56,178 nucleotides of DNA from Bryobacterales bacterium (GCA_016789785.1 JAEUQE010000022.1:1-56178); one strand, 5' to 3'; positions 35,335 through 44,093 are shown, counted from the stretch's first letter. The notes: generated from the letters alone by a model not told the origin. Numbers and translations: made by a program.

Positions 35335-37617
35335 CTATGGCAGCCCGAAGCTCAGGATATTGGGCCCGGCTGCGAACGCAATGTATTGCCTGCCTCCGGC
35401 GAGATACGTCATGGGAGACGATCGCCAACTGTGGCCATCGCCCAGCGCCGCCGATGCGTTGGTCTGGATGTGCCAGAGGTCTGTGCCGGTCTTCGCGTCC
35501 ACCGCGCCCAAAGCTCCGCTGTCCTCTCCGAAGAAGATTACTCCGCCCGTGGAAAGCACTCCGCCCCAGCTATCGGCGGGCCCGATCTGCGGCACTTCCC
35601 ACACTCTGCGCCCGGTTTCAATGTCGAGCGCCCGCAGAAACATCTGGCCGGGTTCGAGCGGAATCGGCTTCGGATTCCAACTGGGCGGCTTCGTGTAGAT
35701 GCCGCACGCCTCTCTCGCCATCACATAGAAAAGACCGGTTTCGGGATGAAATGCCATGGAGGGCCAGTTGGTGGCGCCCAAAACATTCGGGCACACTTTT
35801 GTTCCATCGCGCGCCGGCTCCAGCCCGGGCACAACGATCGGACGCCCGTCCTTGCCAATGCCTTTGGCCCACGTCAGACGGTCAACGAATTTCTCCGCCA
35901 GCAGAAGTTCGCCGCTGGTTCGATCGAAGACATAGAAGAAACCATTGCGATTGGCCTGGAGAAGCAGCTTGCGATCCGCCCCGCGATAGTGACGGTTCAC
36001 GATCATCGGTGTCTGGCCGGCATCCCAGTCATAGAGATCATGCGGCGTGAATTGATAGTGCCATCTGAGCTTGCCAGTGGCGGCATCCAGCGCGAGGACG
36101 CTATCGGTATAGAGGTTGTCTCCCTTGCGCTCATCGCCGTTCATGGCTGGATAAGGGTTCCCCGCGCCCCAGAAGATCAGGTTGGTCTCGTGGTCGAAGG
36201 TGCCGGTCATCCACGTTGCGCCGCCTCCGCCGAACTGCGCGAGTGCGGTGCCCTGCCATGTTTCCGATCCTGGCTCGCCCGGTTTGGGAACAGTCCAGAA
36301 GCGCCACACTCGTTCACCGCTCACGGAATGGTAAGCATCCAGGAATCCGCGCATGCCGAGATCGCCGCCCGAAACGCCCGCGATCACCAGATCATTCACT
36401 ACCAGCGGAGCCGCGGTGTTGCCGATGTTGCGCTTGTCGTCCACGCCTTCGGTGATCACCGTCTCCCACAGAAGCTGACCCGTCACCCGATGCAAGGCGA
36501 GCAGGTGCGCGTTGTCGGTAACGAAGAACACGCGATCGCGCAAGACGGCGACACCACGATTGGTGCCCTTCGCCGGATCGCCTTTCGATTCGCCGGACAT
36601 CGGCCGGTGATAGTGCCAGAGTGTGCGGCCCGAGCGTCCATCGATCGCATAGACTTCATTCGGACCCGTAACATACATGACGCCGTCCACGACAACCGGC
36701 GTGCATTCGAGCGTGTTGTGGTTGATCGGGAACACCCACTTCAATGTCAGATCCTTCACGTTGAGGGGCGTGATCTGACTCAAGGTTGCGTGACGGTTGC
36801 CCGTGAGTTGGCCGTGATAAGAAGGCCAATCGCCGGGGGGCGGATTCGTGATGCGCGTGAACGGCGGGCCTCCCTCCAATTCGAGCGGCGTGCCTTTGCG
36901 GCCCGCAGCGGCTCCGGCCAGCGAACTGAGATAGGCCAGCAGATCACGGCATTCGCTGGCCGTACATTGCGGCGCGCGCATGGATGAGCCCTGCAGCCGG
37001 CGAATCGTCCGAATCTCAGGCTGCGCGAGCAGGTGAAAGTCACCGTTGAGATCCTGGATCTGCGTGCTGTAGCGGCTTTCATTGCGGACGAACCCGCGGA
37101 TCTCTCTGCCGCTCTGCAGTTCCACGTCTGCGAATTGGTACCCAGGCTTGATCCGTGCAGAAGGCTGCCTTACGGACTCCTCAATTTCGGCCAGCGTCAG
37201 TTCGCGGCCAATCGTGGAGAGGTCGGGGCCGGAAGCCCTGCCTTTTCCCAGAGCCATGTGGCAACGGAAGCAGCCGCCTTTGCCGAAAAAATAGCGTTCA
37301 CCCGCGGCGCGGTCACCGGGCGGATTGCTGTCGGCGGCCGGAGCACTGAACGATCGCACGAGGCGCGTGATTGCGTCGAGTTCCGCGGCTGGCAGCGGGA
37401 ACGCGGGCATGCCACGCGCAGGGACACCGTCGCGAATCACCGCGCGGAGTTGATCCAGGGACTGCGCGCGCACGCGCCGGCTGTTGGCGAGATTCGGACC
37501 GCGCTCGGTGCCGCGGCCATCGCCATGGCACACCGCACAGTGTTTCTCAAACAGCGCGTGTGCATCCTGCGCGGAGGCGGCGATGACCGGTGCCAGGAAA
37601 AGAACAAAGTGCTTCAT
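35335..37617 (-). CDS. Periplasmic di-haem PQQ-dependent dehydrogenase
   Basis: 760 residues. A signal peptide (MKHFVLFLAPVIAASAQ) is followed by a class I cytochrome c domain with CAVCH at 27-31 and the axial Met in RGMPAFPL (Met70). A second haem site CFRCH at 116-120 precedes a Planctomycete-type haem-binding region (IEESVRQPSARIKPGYQFADVELQSGREIRG). From about 270 to the end is an eight-bladed quinoprotein propeller with WPSYHGQLTGNRHATLSQI, HYHRPMSGESKGDPAKGTNRGVAV, GTFDHETNLIFWGAGNPYPAMNG, TPHDLYDWDAGQTPMIV and WGGVLSTGGVIFFG. Such proteins oxidise alcohols or sugars and pass electrons to the attached cytochromes. Substrate unknown; metal and PQQ sites look intact. Confidence 0.85.
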   Translation of the reverse strand: MKHFVLFLAPVIAASAQDAHALFEKHCAVCHGDGRGTERGPNLANSRRVRAQSLDQLRAVIRDGVPARGMPAFPLPAAELDAITRLVRSFSAPAADSNPPGDRAAGERYFFGKGGCFRCHMALGKGRASGPDLSTIGRELTLAEIEESVRQPSARIKPGYQFADVELQSGREIRGFVRNESRYSTQIQDLNGDFHLLAQPEIRTIRRLQGSSMRAPQCTASECRDLLAYLSSLAGAAAGRKGTPLELEGGPPFTRITNPPPGDWPSYHGQLTGNRHATLSQITPLNVKDLTLKWVFPINHNTLECTPVVVDGVMYVTGPNEVYAIDGRSGRTLWHYHRPMSGESKGDPAKGTNRGVAVLRDRVFFVTDNAHLLALHRVTGQLLWETVITEGVDDKRNIGNTAAPLVVNDLVIAGVSGGDLGMRGFLDAYHSVSGERVWRFWTVPKPGEPGSETWQGTALAQFGGGGATWMTGTFDHETNLIFWGAGNPYPAMNGDERKGDNLYTDSVLALDAATGKLRWHYQFTPHDLYDWDAGQTPMIVNRHYRGADRKLLLQANRNGFFYVFDRTSGELLLAEKFVDRLTWAKGIGKDGRPIVVPGLEPARDGTKVCPNVLGATNWPSMAFHPETGLFYVMAREACGIYTKPPSWNPKPIPLEPGQMFLRALDIETGRRVWEVPQIGPADSWGGVLSTGGVIFFGEDSGALGAVDAKTGTDLWHIQTNASAALGDGHSWRSSPMTYLAGGRQYIAFAAGPNILSFGLP

Positions 37618-37689
37618 TTTTGTTTGATGCCCAGTTGGTGGCGGACGTCAGTGTTGTGATTTTACAGCACGATCGCCCGGTGCGTTGGA

Positions 37690-38514
37690 TCATTTTGGCC
37701 TGCGCTCCAATGGCGAGCGTGGTCCCACGAGTTCCATGCGTCCCCAAGTGGCGTCATCATCGCCGCGCCCGTAGATCAGGAAGTGGCCGCCGTAGTCGCC
37801 GCCATCGGGATCGGTATGCACAATCTCCAGGCCGTACACGTCGCCCACGCGAGGAGGCTGCCAGCGAGGGCTGCTTGCACCGAACGTGGAAGACATCTTG
37901 ATACGTGCTTCAAGTACGAAGTCGCCGGTGCCCCGCCGTTGCGGATCGACGCGCAGCACGTACTGCGCCGCATCTTTCGGCAACGGTTCTTCGATGTAGG
38001 TCTTGTCCGGAGAACCATGACGCCACCAAGCGGCATAGTCCGGGCGCGAACTGTCGGCGATGAAACAGAACGCATTGTCCGCTTCGCCGAACTTTTTGGA
38101 TTGGCGCAACCGTGGCGCTTCGATGAACCAGCAGATCGCGTCCTTGTAGTACCACCGCTTGGGTTGATGCGCGGGGTCGCGGACATCGTTCACGTTGTCC
38201 TTCACTTCGGCGCCGAGATAGAGATACTCGTTGTCCCAGGCGATGTAGTAGCGCGCGGCGAGGTCGTCGTGCGGGTCCGGTTCGTTGCCGTGGTCGGTGA
38301 GGCGATTGATGTTCGGGTCGTACCAGGGCGTTTCTCGAAGGCGTGCAATGTCCCATACACCGTCGTGGAATGCGTGATGCTTCCACTCGCTGAGATCGCC
38401 ATCAATCACGGCAGGACGGTCGAGTTGCGGCACGCGAATCGGGTGGTGATAAGGATCAGGCTTTTGCGCACTGACATTCATCGCGAGGAGCATGAAGCAG
38501 ACCATCGGCAGCAT
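37690..38514 (-). CDS. Secreted carbohydrate-binding family 9-like protein
   Basis: 274 residues. Signal peptide MLPMVCFMLLAMNVSAQ. The mature part is one CBM9/DOMON-like beta-sandwich: IRVPQLDRPAVIDGDLSEWKHHAFHD (split), LAARYYIAWDNEYLYLGAEVKDNV, KDAICWFIEAPRLR, GDFVLEARIKM, and VGDVYGLEIVHTDPDGG. The family binds reducing ends of sugars or serves as a redox-linked domain; here it stands alone rather than attached to an enzyme. Calcium-binding-type Asp clusters occur near 58-85. It diverges from the sialidase-like gene and lies on the same strand as the PQQ dehydrogenase, 72 bases away, so polysaccharide use may link the three. Confidence 0.75.
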   Translation of the reverse strand: MLPMVCFMLLAMNVSAQKPDPYHHPIRVPQLDRPAVIDGDLSEWKHHAFHDGVWDIARLRETPWYDPNINRLTDHGNEPDPHDDLAARYYIAWDNEYLYLGAEVKDNVNDVRDPAHQPKRWYYKDAICWFIEAPRLRQSKKFGEADNAFCFIADSSRPDYAAWWRHGSPDKTYIEEPLPKDAAQYVLRVDPQRRGTGDFVLEARIKMSSTFGASSPRWQPPRVGDVYGLEIVHTDPDGGDYGGHFLIYGRGDDDATWGRMELVGPRSPLERRPK

Positions 38515-38796
38515 TCTTCGAAGGTATCACCGCGCGATTACATCTTGGCGCCGCGCACCTCCCCGTGGCGCTAGGCTTCAGCCTGCCGCGCCGAGACTCA
38601 TCTCGGTGCAGGGCGAGGCGAACGAGAATGCAGGGTGAAGGCGAGCCTGGGCGAGCGCTAATGATCCACCGGAGCGAATCGCCAGCCACGGCCACCGCCC
38701 CTAAAGGAAGAGCATTGGGGCCGAGGCAACGCCGCAATGCTGCTTCGCCGGAGGAGCATGCCGGGCGGCCAACGCCGGTAGTACAGTGGTTCTTTC
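38515..38796. other. Divergent intergenic region with small hairpins
   Basis: Between the CBM9-like and sialidase-like genes. It contains a CCGAGA/TCTCGG hairpin with 4-base loop at 38591-38606 and a small AGGCT/AGCCT dyad just before it. No obvious promoter hexamers; these may be decayed REP-like units. Confidence 0.3.
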
Positions 38797-40629
38797 ATGA
38801 GGCGACTTGGAGCGTTGTGTTGGATTGCGGCGATGTGCGCGAATGCGCAGGCGCCGGACGCGCAGGCAGCGTTGCGCTACACGGGTGAGGGGAAGATCGA
38901 CGTGAATGTGCACGAAGGCCGGTTGCGCCCGGTGGTTGGCGCGTCCAGCTATCAGGTGATGCGCGCGAATCGAACGCATCCCGAATGGAGTGATGGCCAC
39001 GGATGGACCTACAATCACGCGCCGATGCTTGCGCACTGGAACGGCAAGTTCTATCTCGAGTACCTGAGCAATCCGGTGGGCGAGCATGAGCCGCCCGGGC
39101 AGACGCTGCTGGTGACGTCGGCCGATGGTCGTAATTGGGGCAAGCCGGTAGTCGTATTTCCGCCCTATCCCGCACCACAGAATGCTGCCGCACATGCGCC
39201 TCCGAAAAGCACCGGCTACATGATGCACCAACGCATGGGCTTCTTCGTCGCGCCGAATGGCAAGCTGTTGATCTCGGCCTTCTACGGCCATGCGCCGAAT
39301 CCGTTTCGCGCGGGAGGCATTGGGCGCGTGCTGCGAGAAGTGCGGCGTGATGGGTCCTTTGGTCCCATCTATTTCGCGCGGTACAACTCTGGTACACCTT
39401 GGAACGCGAAGAACACGGCGTATCCGCACTACCGCGAGTCATCCGATGCGTCGCTTCGAGAAGCATGCGACGCTTTGTTGAAGAATAAGCTGATCACGGA
39501 GCAGTGGCGCGATGAAGATCCGGACGTGGCAGGGATGCGTGGGCCATGTTCGGCCGTGTCGTACTTTCATCGGGCGGACGGCAAGGTAGTTGGTGTCTGC
39601 AAGAATGCCTATACCGCGATGTCGAGCGATGAAGGCAACACATGGTCGCCTGTCGTGCGCGCCGAAAGCCTCGTCACGAACAACGCGAAAGTGTGGGGGC
39701 AGCGAACCGCCGACAGGCGCTATGCCCTGGTCTACAACCCGGTGACCTACGGCAGTCATCGATGGCCGCTTGCCGTATCGGCAAGCAACGACGGCGAGAC
39801 GTTCGACTCGTTGAATCTCATCAACGGTGAAGTTCCACCCCGCAGATTCATCGGGCGCGCGAAAGACTTCGGTGTACAGTACGTGCGCGGCATCGTCGAA
39901 GGCAACGGCGATCCCCGGGATGGTGCGATGTGGGTTGTCTACAGCGGCAACAAAGAAGACATTTGGATCAGCCGTGTGCCCGTGCCTCTGCGGGATCGTG
40001 TGGATCGTGCCGTGAATGATGACTTCGATGCGATGGCCAGTGGCGGTGACGTTCGCGATTGGAATCTCTACAGCCCCCAGTGGGCCGCGGTGGCCGTTAC
40101 GGATGCGCCGGATCAGCGCGGGAAGAGCCTGCTGCTGCGGGATCGCGACCCTTATGACTATGCGCGCGCAGTGCGTGTATTCCAGGAAGGGAAGCAGGTG
40201 CGGCTGAGCTTTGCGCTGTGGGCCAAGTCGCCGGGGCGCGATGGAATCGAGATGGAAGTGCAGGATCGCTTCGGGGCACGGCCAGTGCGTGTGTTGTTGA
40301 GCGCCGATGGTACGGTGCGCGCGGCCGACGGCGTGTCAATGAAGCAAGGCGGCAAGTATGCTCGGGATCGATGGATCGCCGTTGAATTCAACGTCGATGC
40401 GGCGCGTGGAAAGTACGATGTGACAATGGACGGCAAGCGCGTGTGGACGGGCCTTGCCTTCGCGGAGACCGCGCAGTCCGTGGAGCGGCTCTCGTTGCGC
40501 ACGGGCGCCTATCGCGACCAGCCGCCGCGCACGCTCGATCGCTACGACCCCTCGTTAAAAGATCTGCCCGGCGCCGATGAGCCCGTCGCTGAAGCGATGT
40601 TCTACGTGGATCGCGTCGCGGTGCATTGA
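38797..40629 (+). CDS. Secreted sialidase-fold protein with C-terminal lectin-like domain
   Basis: 610 residues. The signal peptide is MRRLGALCWIAAMCANAQA. Residues about 40-400 form a six-bladed propeller, with an Asp-box-like SSDEGNTW near 280 and sequences such as LVTSADGRNWGKPVVVFPP and AVSASNDGETFDS at blade edges. From about 405 a beta-sandwich of LamG/3-keto-disaccharide-hydrolase type follows (LSFALWAKSPGRDGIEMEVQDRF, RDRWIAVEFNVDAARGKYDVTMDGKRVW). The fold hosts sialidases and other exo-glycosidases; the arginine triad of true sialidases was not identified, so the substrate is not known. Diverges from the CBM9-like protein, converges on the PfkB kinase gene with their stop codons adjacent. 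Confidence 0.7.
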   Translation: MRRLGALCWIAAMCANAQAPDAQAALRYTGEGKIDVNVHEGRLRPVVGASSYQVMRANRTHPEWSDGHGWTYNHAPMLAHWNGKFYLEYLSNPVGEHEPPGQTLLVTSADGRNWGKPVVVFPPYPAPQNAAAHAPPKSTGYMMHQRMGFFVAPNGKLLISAFYGHAPNPFRAGGIGRVLREVRRDGSFGPIYFARYNSGTPWNAKNTAYPHYRESSDASLREACDALLKNKLITEQWRDEDPDVAGMRGPCSAVSYFHRADGKVVGVCKNAYTAMSSDEGNTWSPVVRAESLVTNNAKVWGQRTADRRYALVYNPVTYGSHRWPLAVSASNDGETFDSLNLINGEVPPRRFIGRAKDFGVQYVRGIVEGNGDPRDGAMWVVYSGNKEDIWISRVPVPLRDRVDRAVNDDFDAMASGGDVRDWNLYSPQWAAVAVTDAPDQRGKSLLLRDRDPYDYARAVRVFQEGKQVRLSFALWAKSPGRDGIEMEVQDRFGARPVRVLLSADGTVRAADGVSMKQGGKYARDRWIAVEFNVDAARGKYDVTMDGKRVWTGLAFAETAQSVERLSLRTGAYRDQPPRTLDRYDPSLKDLPGADEPVAEAMFYVDRVAVH

Positions 40630-40644
40630 TCAGGCCGGCTGATC
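40628..40644. terminator. Candidate shared hairpin over two stop codons
   Basis: GATCAG, loop GCCGG, CTGATC. The stop codons of the sialidase-like gene and of the PfkB kinase gene both fall in its left arm. It could stop convergent transcription, but there is no T-run. Confidence 0.3.
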
Positions 40645-41583
40645 CAGCATCGCCACCGTCTCGTCCCACGTGCGCAGCCCCGACGTCCCGCCGATCGATT
40701 GGACGTTGAGCGCGCCCACCGCGTTGGCGATGAGTGCCGCGTCGGGCATTGGCAACCCGCGCTGCAACGCCGCAAGGAATGCACCCGCGAAGCAATCGCC
40801 CGCACCCGTCGTGTCGATCGCCTGCACTTCCAGCGCAGGCACTTCCCACACGGCATTCTCATGGAACACCACGCAACCCTTCGCGCCACGCTTCAACACG
40901 ATCGACGATGCGCCGTGCCTTTGCAGCGTCAGTGCGACAGTCCGCGGGTCCGTGCTCCCCGTCAGCATGCGCGCCTCATCTTCGTTGGTGAAGAACAGAT
41001 CGACCAGCGGAAGACATGGGCCAATCAGCTTCATCCATTCTCCGAGTGCATCCCAGGCCGTATCCATCGAGGTTTCGAGGCCCAGTGCGCGCGCCTGTTC
41101 GAGGATGCTGCGTACCCGAGGACGGAAATTCGTCATGGAAAACGGATTGCCGATGTGAAGCGCGGAACAGCCTTCCACCAGGGATGGCGTGAGTTCGAAC
41201 CCATCGGCGAACAACTCGCGGCTCACGCCCGGTTGATGCAGGAAGGCTCGGGTGCCATCGGAACGAACCAGTGCGACGGTGGTGGCCGTGGGACTTTGCA
41301 TGCGCGAGATGTAGCGCGTGTCGACATGGCACTCTTCCAGCCGTTGCAGCGCCGCGTCGCCGAAGGGATCCATGCCCACGCCACCGATCAGGCGTGCGCC
41401 AACACCCAGCATGCCGAGTGCACACGATGTGTTCGCGCCATTGCCGCCAAGCGACTGCGAGATCGACTGCACCCAACGTGTCCCGCCCCAGGTGATCTCA
41501 TCCACGGGATACGTGAGCACATCCATTACAATGTTGCCCAGGCAAATTACGCCGGGCCAATTGCCCTGCGAACGCAAACTCAA
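40630..41583 (-). CDS. PfkB-family carbohydrate kinase
   Basis: 317 residues, ribokinase fold. The N-terminal sugar site GGNGANTSCALGMLG (near 47-61) and the C-terminal ATP/anion-hole signature DTTGAGDCFAGAFLAAL, with the catalytic Asp in GAGD, are intact. The lid strand between (YISRMQSPTATTVALV) is normal. It phosphorylates a sugar or nucleoside, but the subfamily is unclear from sequence. The start is TTG and overlaps the stop of the preceding membrane-anchored protein by 4 bp. It is the third gene after aroF, so its expression would also pass the aromatic attenuator. Confidence 0.85.
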   Translation of the reverse strand: MSLRSQGNWPGVICLGNIVMDVLTYPVDEITWGGTRWVQSISQSLGGNGANTSCALGMLGVGARLIGGVGMDPFGDAALQRLEECHVDTRYISRMQSPTATTVALVRSDGTRAFLHQPGVSRELFADGFELTPSLVEGCSALHIGNPFSMTNFRPRVRSILEQARALGLETSMDTAWDALGEWMKLIGPCLPLVDLFFTNEDEARMLTGSTDPRTVALTLQRHGASSIVLKRGAKGCVVFHENAVWEVPALEVQAIDTTGAGDCFAGAFLAALQRGLPMPDAALIANAVGALNVQSIGGTSGLRTWDETVAMLDQPA

Positions 41584-42524
41584 TTCGATCCTCCCAAAAG
41601 GTTCTCGAAGAAGACACGCTCGATGGGCCAGGTGGCGGTGAGCCGGCTGCCCTCCACGCGAAACTCCCCCTTGTTGAGCACGCCCGTCAGATCACGCGGA
41701 TTCGGCTCTTTATGCTCCAACCGGAGAAGGCGTTGCAGCAACTTCGTAGCGGCATTCATCTCGATCAACGTTTGTGCCGCATTCTCAATGGACGGATACC
41801 GCGCCGAGAGCGTTGCGGTGAAGCCGTTGCCTTGCGGGCCGATGGAGAGCGTGAGGCGTTCGGGATTCCCGAGCGCTGTCGCGAACATGCGTGTGCCGGT
41901 CGGAAGGATTTTTTCATCCTGCAGACGCTCGGAGGGGATCACGAACCATACCGGCGCCGACGGGTACTCCGTGTCAACAATCGGGGCGGGCGGCGCAAGC
42001 ATGGTGCGGGCCGCGTCGGTCTCGATGCTCGATGCCATGGCAAGCGTGCAGCTGTTGATCCGCGCGAAGCTCACGTTGCGGCCCGGCGTGCTGCTCTTCA
42101 CGCGGCAGATCCCGTTGCTGCAACTGCCGCCCTGTTTCGCGGCGTAGGCTTGCAATCTGCTCCATTGGAACCGGCCCGTCAAAAGAAAACTGGCTTCGTT
42201 GGGGGAATGCGAGAGGAGCACGGTGTCGAGATCGCGGCGATAGTTGAAGCCCGTCTCGGCCACGAACTGTTTGTAATCGGCTTCTTCGATATTGGCGGCG
42301 CCGGCCAGCGAGTCCAACAAGCCGGAGGATCGCAGCGCTGCCACATCGAGACGCACCACCACCCGGCCCGCAAGCGGCAGACGTCCCAGCAACTCCGCAT
42401 CCGGGAGCGGGCGCTGCGTGTAGCGCCAATACACGGCAACAGCAATCGCGGCAAAGGCCACGGCGGCGAGCAACCACTTGGTGCGTGGCGTCAAAGCGGC
42501 TCTACACTGCCGCGAGCATCGCAC
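41580..42524 (-). CDS. Membrane-anchored protein of unknown function
   Basis: 314 residues. One N-terminal transmembrane helix ([17 protein letters not shown], residues 17-33) and the rest likely periplasmic. The mature part begins [20 protein letters not shown] and continues with alternating strands and helices. Three Cys lie close together near 130-160, in [10 protein letters not shown] and INSCTL. Several acidobacterial anti-sigma-like or stress proteins have such a layout, but I do not recognise the family. The likely start is GTG at 42524 with AAGGAG 10 bases upstream; this overlaps the aroF end by 23 bases. A TTG at 42494 is the alternative. Sandwiched between aroF and pfkB with overlaps on both sides. 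Confidence 0.55.
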   Translation of the reverse strand: MRCSRQCRAALTPRTKWLLAAVAFAAIAVAVYWRYTQRPLPDAELLGRLPLAGRVVVRLDVAALRSSGLLDSLAGAANIEEADYKQFVAETGFNYRRDLDTVLLSHSPNEASFLLTGRFQWSRLQAYAAKQGGSCSNGICRVKSSTPGRNVSFARINSCTLAMASSIETDAARTMLAPPAPIVDTEYPSAPVWFVIPSERLQDEKILPTGTRMFATALGNPERLTLSIGPQGNGFTATLSARYPSIENAAQTLIEMNAATKLLQRLLRLEHKEPNPRDLTGVLNKGEFRVEGSRLTATWPIERVFFENLLGGSN

Positions 42525-43563
42525 ATGCCCGCGACTCCTTCCACAGAGCGAGGTAACCTCTCAGGTCGCGCATGAGCTGCCGGAATTGATCGAGGCTCAG
42601 GGACTGAGCGCCATCGCTGACCGCCTGATCAGGACAAGGGTGCGCTTCCAGAATGATCCCGTCGGCCCCGATAGCAACCGCGGCCTTCGACACCGCCGGT
42701 ACGAGACTTCGCTTGCCGGTGGCGTGGCTTGGATCGACAACGACCGGCAGGTGGGTCAACTCATTCAGCACGGGGACCGCGGCGATGTCGCAGGTGTTGC
42801 GCGTCGCGGTTTCGAAAGTGCGAATTCCGCGTTCGCACAGAATCACATTCGGGTTGCCATGCGCCACCACGTATTCGGCGGACATCAGCAGTTCTTTGAT
42901 CGAGCAACTCATGCCACGCTTGAGCATCACGGGGCGGCCACACGAGCCGAGAGCTTTCAGCAATGCGAAGTTCTGCATATTGCGCGCGCCCACTTGCATG
43001 ATATCCGCATAGGATGCCACGAGGTCAACATCGCGGTCCGACATGACTTCAGTGATGATGGCAAGTCCCGTTGCCTCGCGAGCTTTGGCCAGTAGACGGA
43101 GTCCCTCTTCTTCCAGACCCTGGAAGTCGTAAGGCGAAGTTCGCGGTTTGAATGCGCCGCCGCGCAGGACCGTGGCCCCAGCGTCCGCCACCGCGAATGC
43201 GCAGTCCATGATCTGGAACTCGCTTTCCACCGAGCATGGGCCCGCCATCATCACGAAGCGGTCACCTCCGATTTCCGTGCGCCGGAAGCCCGGGCGGCCG
43301 ATGGAGATGATGCTCTTATCGTCACGGAATTCACGGCTGGCAAACTTGTAGGGGGCTTGAATATGCGCGGCACGGGTCACGCCGGGGAACTGCGAGATTG
43401 CGTCGACGTCGGCACGGCGGCCATTCAATGGCACTGCCCCGATGCGGACGCTACTGTCTCCGCCGCGTTCAATCGAGTGGATGCGGTATCCCGATTGACG
43501 GATGTGCTCCACCACATGACTGATTTCGGATTCTCTTGCACCGGCATCCATGGATACAACCAT
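42502..43563 (-). CDS. aroF: 3-deoxy-7-phosphoheptulonate synthase (DAHP synthase)
   Basis: 353 residues. It joins phosphoenolpyruvate and erythrose 4-phosphate, the first step of aromatic amino acid synthesis. An N-terminal ferredoxin-like regulatory domain (residues 1-70) marks the type I-beta class with feedback control. The barrel carries MAGPCSVES (near 106-114), [33 protein letters not shown], and [11 protein letters not shown]. The ATG at 43563 has AAAGGTGG seven bases upstream; the frame is open further upstream across the attenuator, which is not translated as part of the enzyme. Expression is controlled by the leader described at 43589-43718. First gene of an operon with an unknown membrane-anchored protein and a sugar kinase. 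Confidence 0.95.
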   Translation of the reverse strand: MVVSMDAGARESEISHVVEHIRQSGYRIHSIERGGDSSVRIGAVPLNGRRADVDAISQFPGVTRAAHIQAPYKFASREFRDDKSIISIGRPGFRRTEIGGDRFVMMAGPCSVESEFQIMDCAFAVADAGATVLRGGAFKPRTSPYDFQGLEEEGLRLLAKAREATGLAIITEVMSDRDVDLVASYADIMQVGARNMQNFALLKALGSCGRPVMLKRGMSCSIKELLMSAEYVVAHGNPNVILCERGIRTFETATRNTCDIAAVPVLNELTHLPVVVDPSHATGKRSLVPAVSKAAVAIGADGIILEAHPCPDQAVSDGAQSLSLDQFRQLMRDLRGYLALWKESRACAMLAAV

Positions 43564-43588
43564 TGGGAACCACCTTTCCTGAGCCCAT

Positions 43589-43620
43589 AAAAACGAAAAA
43601 CCCACTCTTTCGAGTGGGTT
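43589..43620 (-). terminator. Intrinsic terminator of the aroF attenuator
   Basis: On the minus strand AACCCACTC, loop GAAA, GAGTGGGTT form a perfect 9-bp stem, followed by TTTCGTTTTT. It stands between the leader peptide and the aroF start, 26 bases before the ATG. It would end transcription when the competing antiterminator does not form. Confidence 0.9.
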
Positions 43621-43666
43621 GGTTGATTGCGAACTTTGGAAGCGATCGAAAGATCCAACACCACTC
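43612..43666 (-). promoter_or_regulatory. Antiterminator strand pair of the aroF attenuator
   Basis: The leader RNA GAGTGGTGTTGG (43666 to 43655) begins at the second base of the leader peptide stop codon. It can pair with CCAACCCACTC (43622 to 43612) as 11 base pairs with one bulged base. That pairing consumes the left arm of the terminator. A ribosome at the stop codon would hide GAGTGG and let the terminator form; a ribosome stalled at aromatic codons would leave it free. Confidence 0.8.
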
Positions 43667-43718
43667 ACACGGGTCCGGTGAAGTACCAGAACCAGTAGCG
43701 ATAGGCGAAGGAACGCAT
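43665..43718 (-). CDS. Aromatic-rich leader peptide of aroF
   Basis: Seventeen residues, [17 protein letters not shown], of which eight are Phe, Tyr or Trp and seven fall in the run from Tyr6 to Phe13. The reading frame is defined by a consensus promoter about two bases upstream, so the message would be leaderless or nearly so. Its stop codon overlaps the antiterminator strand. Low charged aromatic tRNA should stall the ribosome and permit aroF expression; plenty should end transcription. This peptide has no function other than being translated. Confidence 0.85.
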   Translation of the reverse strand: MRSFAYRYWFWYFTGPV

Positions 43719-43726
43719 GAATCCAT

Positions 43727-43756
43727 AGTATACGGTGGCTGCGGAGCGCGAGTCAA
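43727..43756 (-). promoter_or_regulatory. aroF leader promoter
   Basis: TTGACT, 18-base spacer, TATACT. Transcription would start near 43720, two or so bases before the leader ATG at 43718. The -35 directly abuts a pair of 15-bp repeats and overlaps the stop of the transposase remnant. Confidence 0.75.
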
Positions 43757-43917
43757 TGGCTTTGTGTGGTGTGGCTTTGTGTGGTGCGTTCGATCACGAA
43801 TTGCTGTCCCTCGAACTGGAACGTGTAATCGGATTTCACCAGCCGGGTTTCGATATGACTGAGGATGGCTGCCAAGTCGTGCCTCTTTTCCAGGGACCGA
43901 TGCGCATCCTCATGGTC
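43753..43917 (-). pseudogene. C-terminal remnant of a DDE/integrase-type transposase
   Basis: The minus strand encodes 54 residues starting DHEDAHRSLEKRHDLAAI and including LSHIETRLVKSDYTFQFEG before ending TTQSHTTQSH and a stop. DAHRxL...HDLAAILSHxExR...DYTFxFEG is the C-terminal pattern of ISNCY/IS1202-like transposases, whose catalytic core is not found here. Upstream, three different frames (up to about 44093) give no transposase sequence, so the rest is decayed or deleted. The end has been replaced by the 15-bp repeat coding TTQSH twice. Confidence 0.6.
43757..43786. repeat. Exact 15-bp tandem duplication, left flank
   Basis: TGGCTTTGTGTGGTG occurs twice with no spacer. The next similar pair is at 45098-45127, on the other side of the hydrolase gene. 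Left unit starts immediately after the aroF -35 hexamer. Confidence 0.9.
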
Positions 43918-44093
43918 TCGGAGCGCTGCCCTCCGGGAGAGTCGCCCGGAGCAACTGCATCCCCATGCTCACCCGCTCCAGGCCTTTGTCCGCCTTGTCG
44001 GATTCGTCGGGAACTTCGCGTCAGCCGGTCGAGGATGGTAAGTCGCACTGCATGTCTGAGAGATTCAGGTCCCGCGCAGGCAAGACCGCGGCC

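Noticed and set aside
35116..36987. 623-codon frame opposite the PQQ dehydrogenase
   Set aside because: Antisense shadow; the minus-strand product has haem and quinoprotein motifs.
43836..44048. Frame with Arg/Gly/Pro-rich product in the scar region
   Set aside because: The adjacent frame gives transposase-like sequence, so this is a shifted reading of a dead gene.
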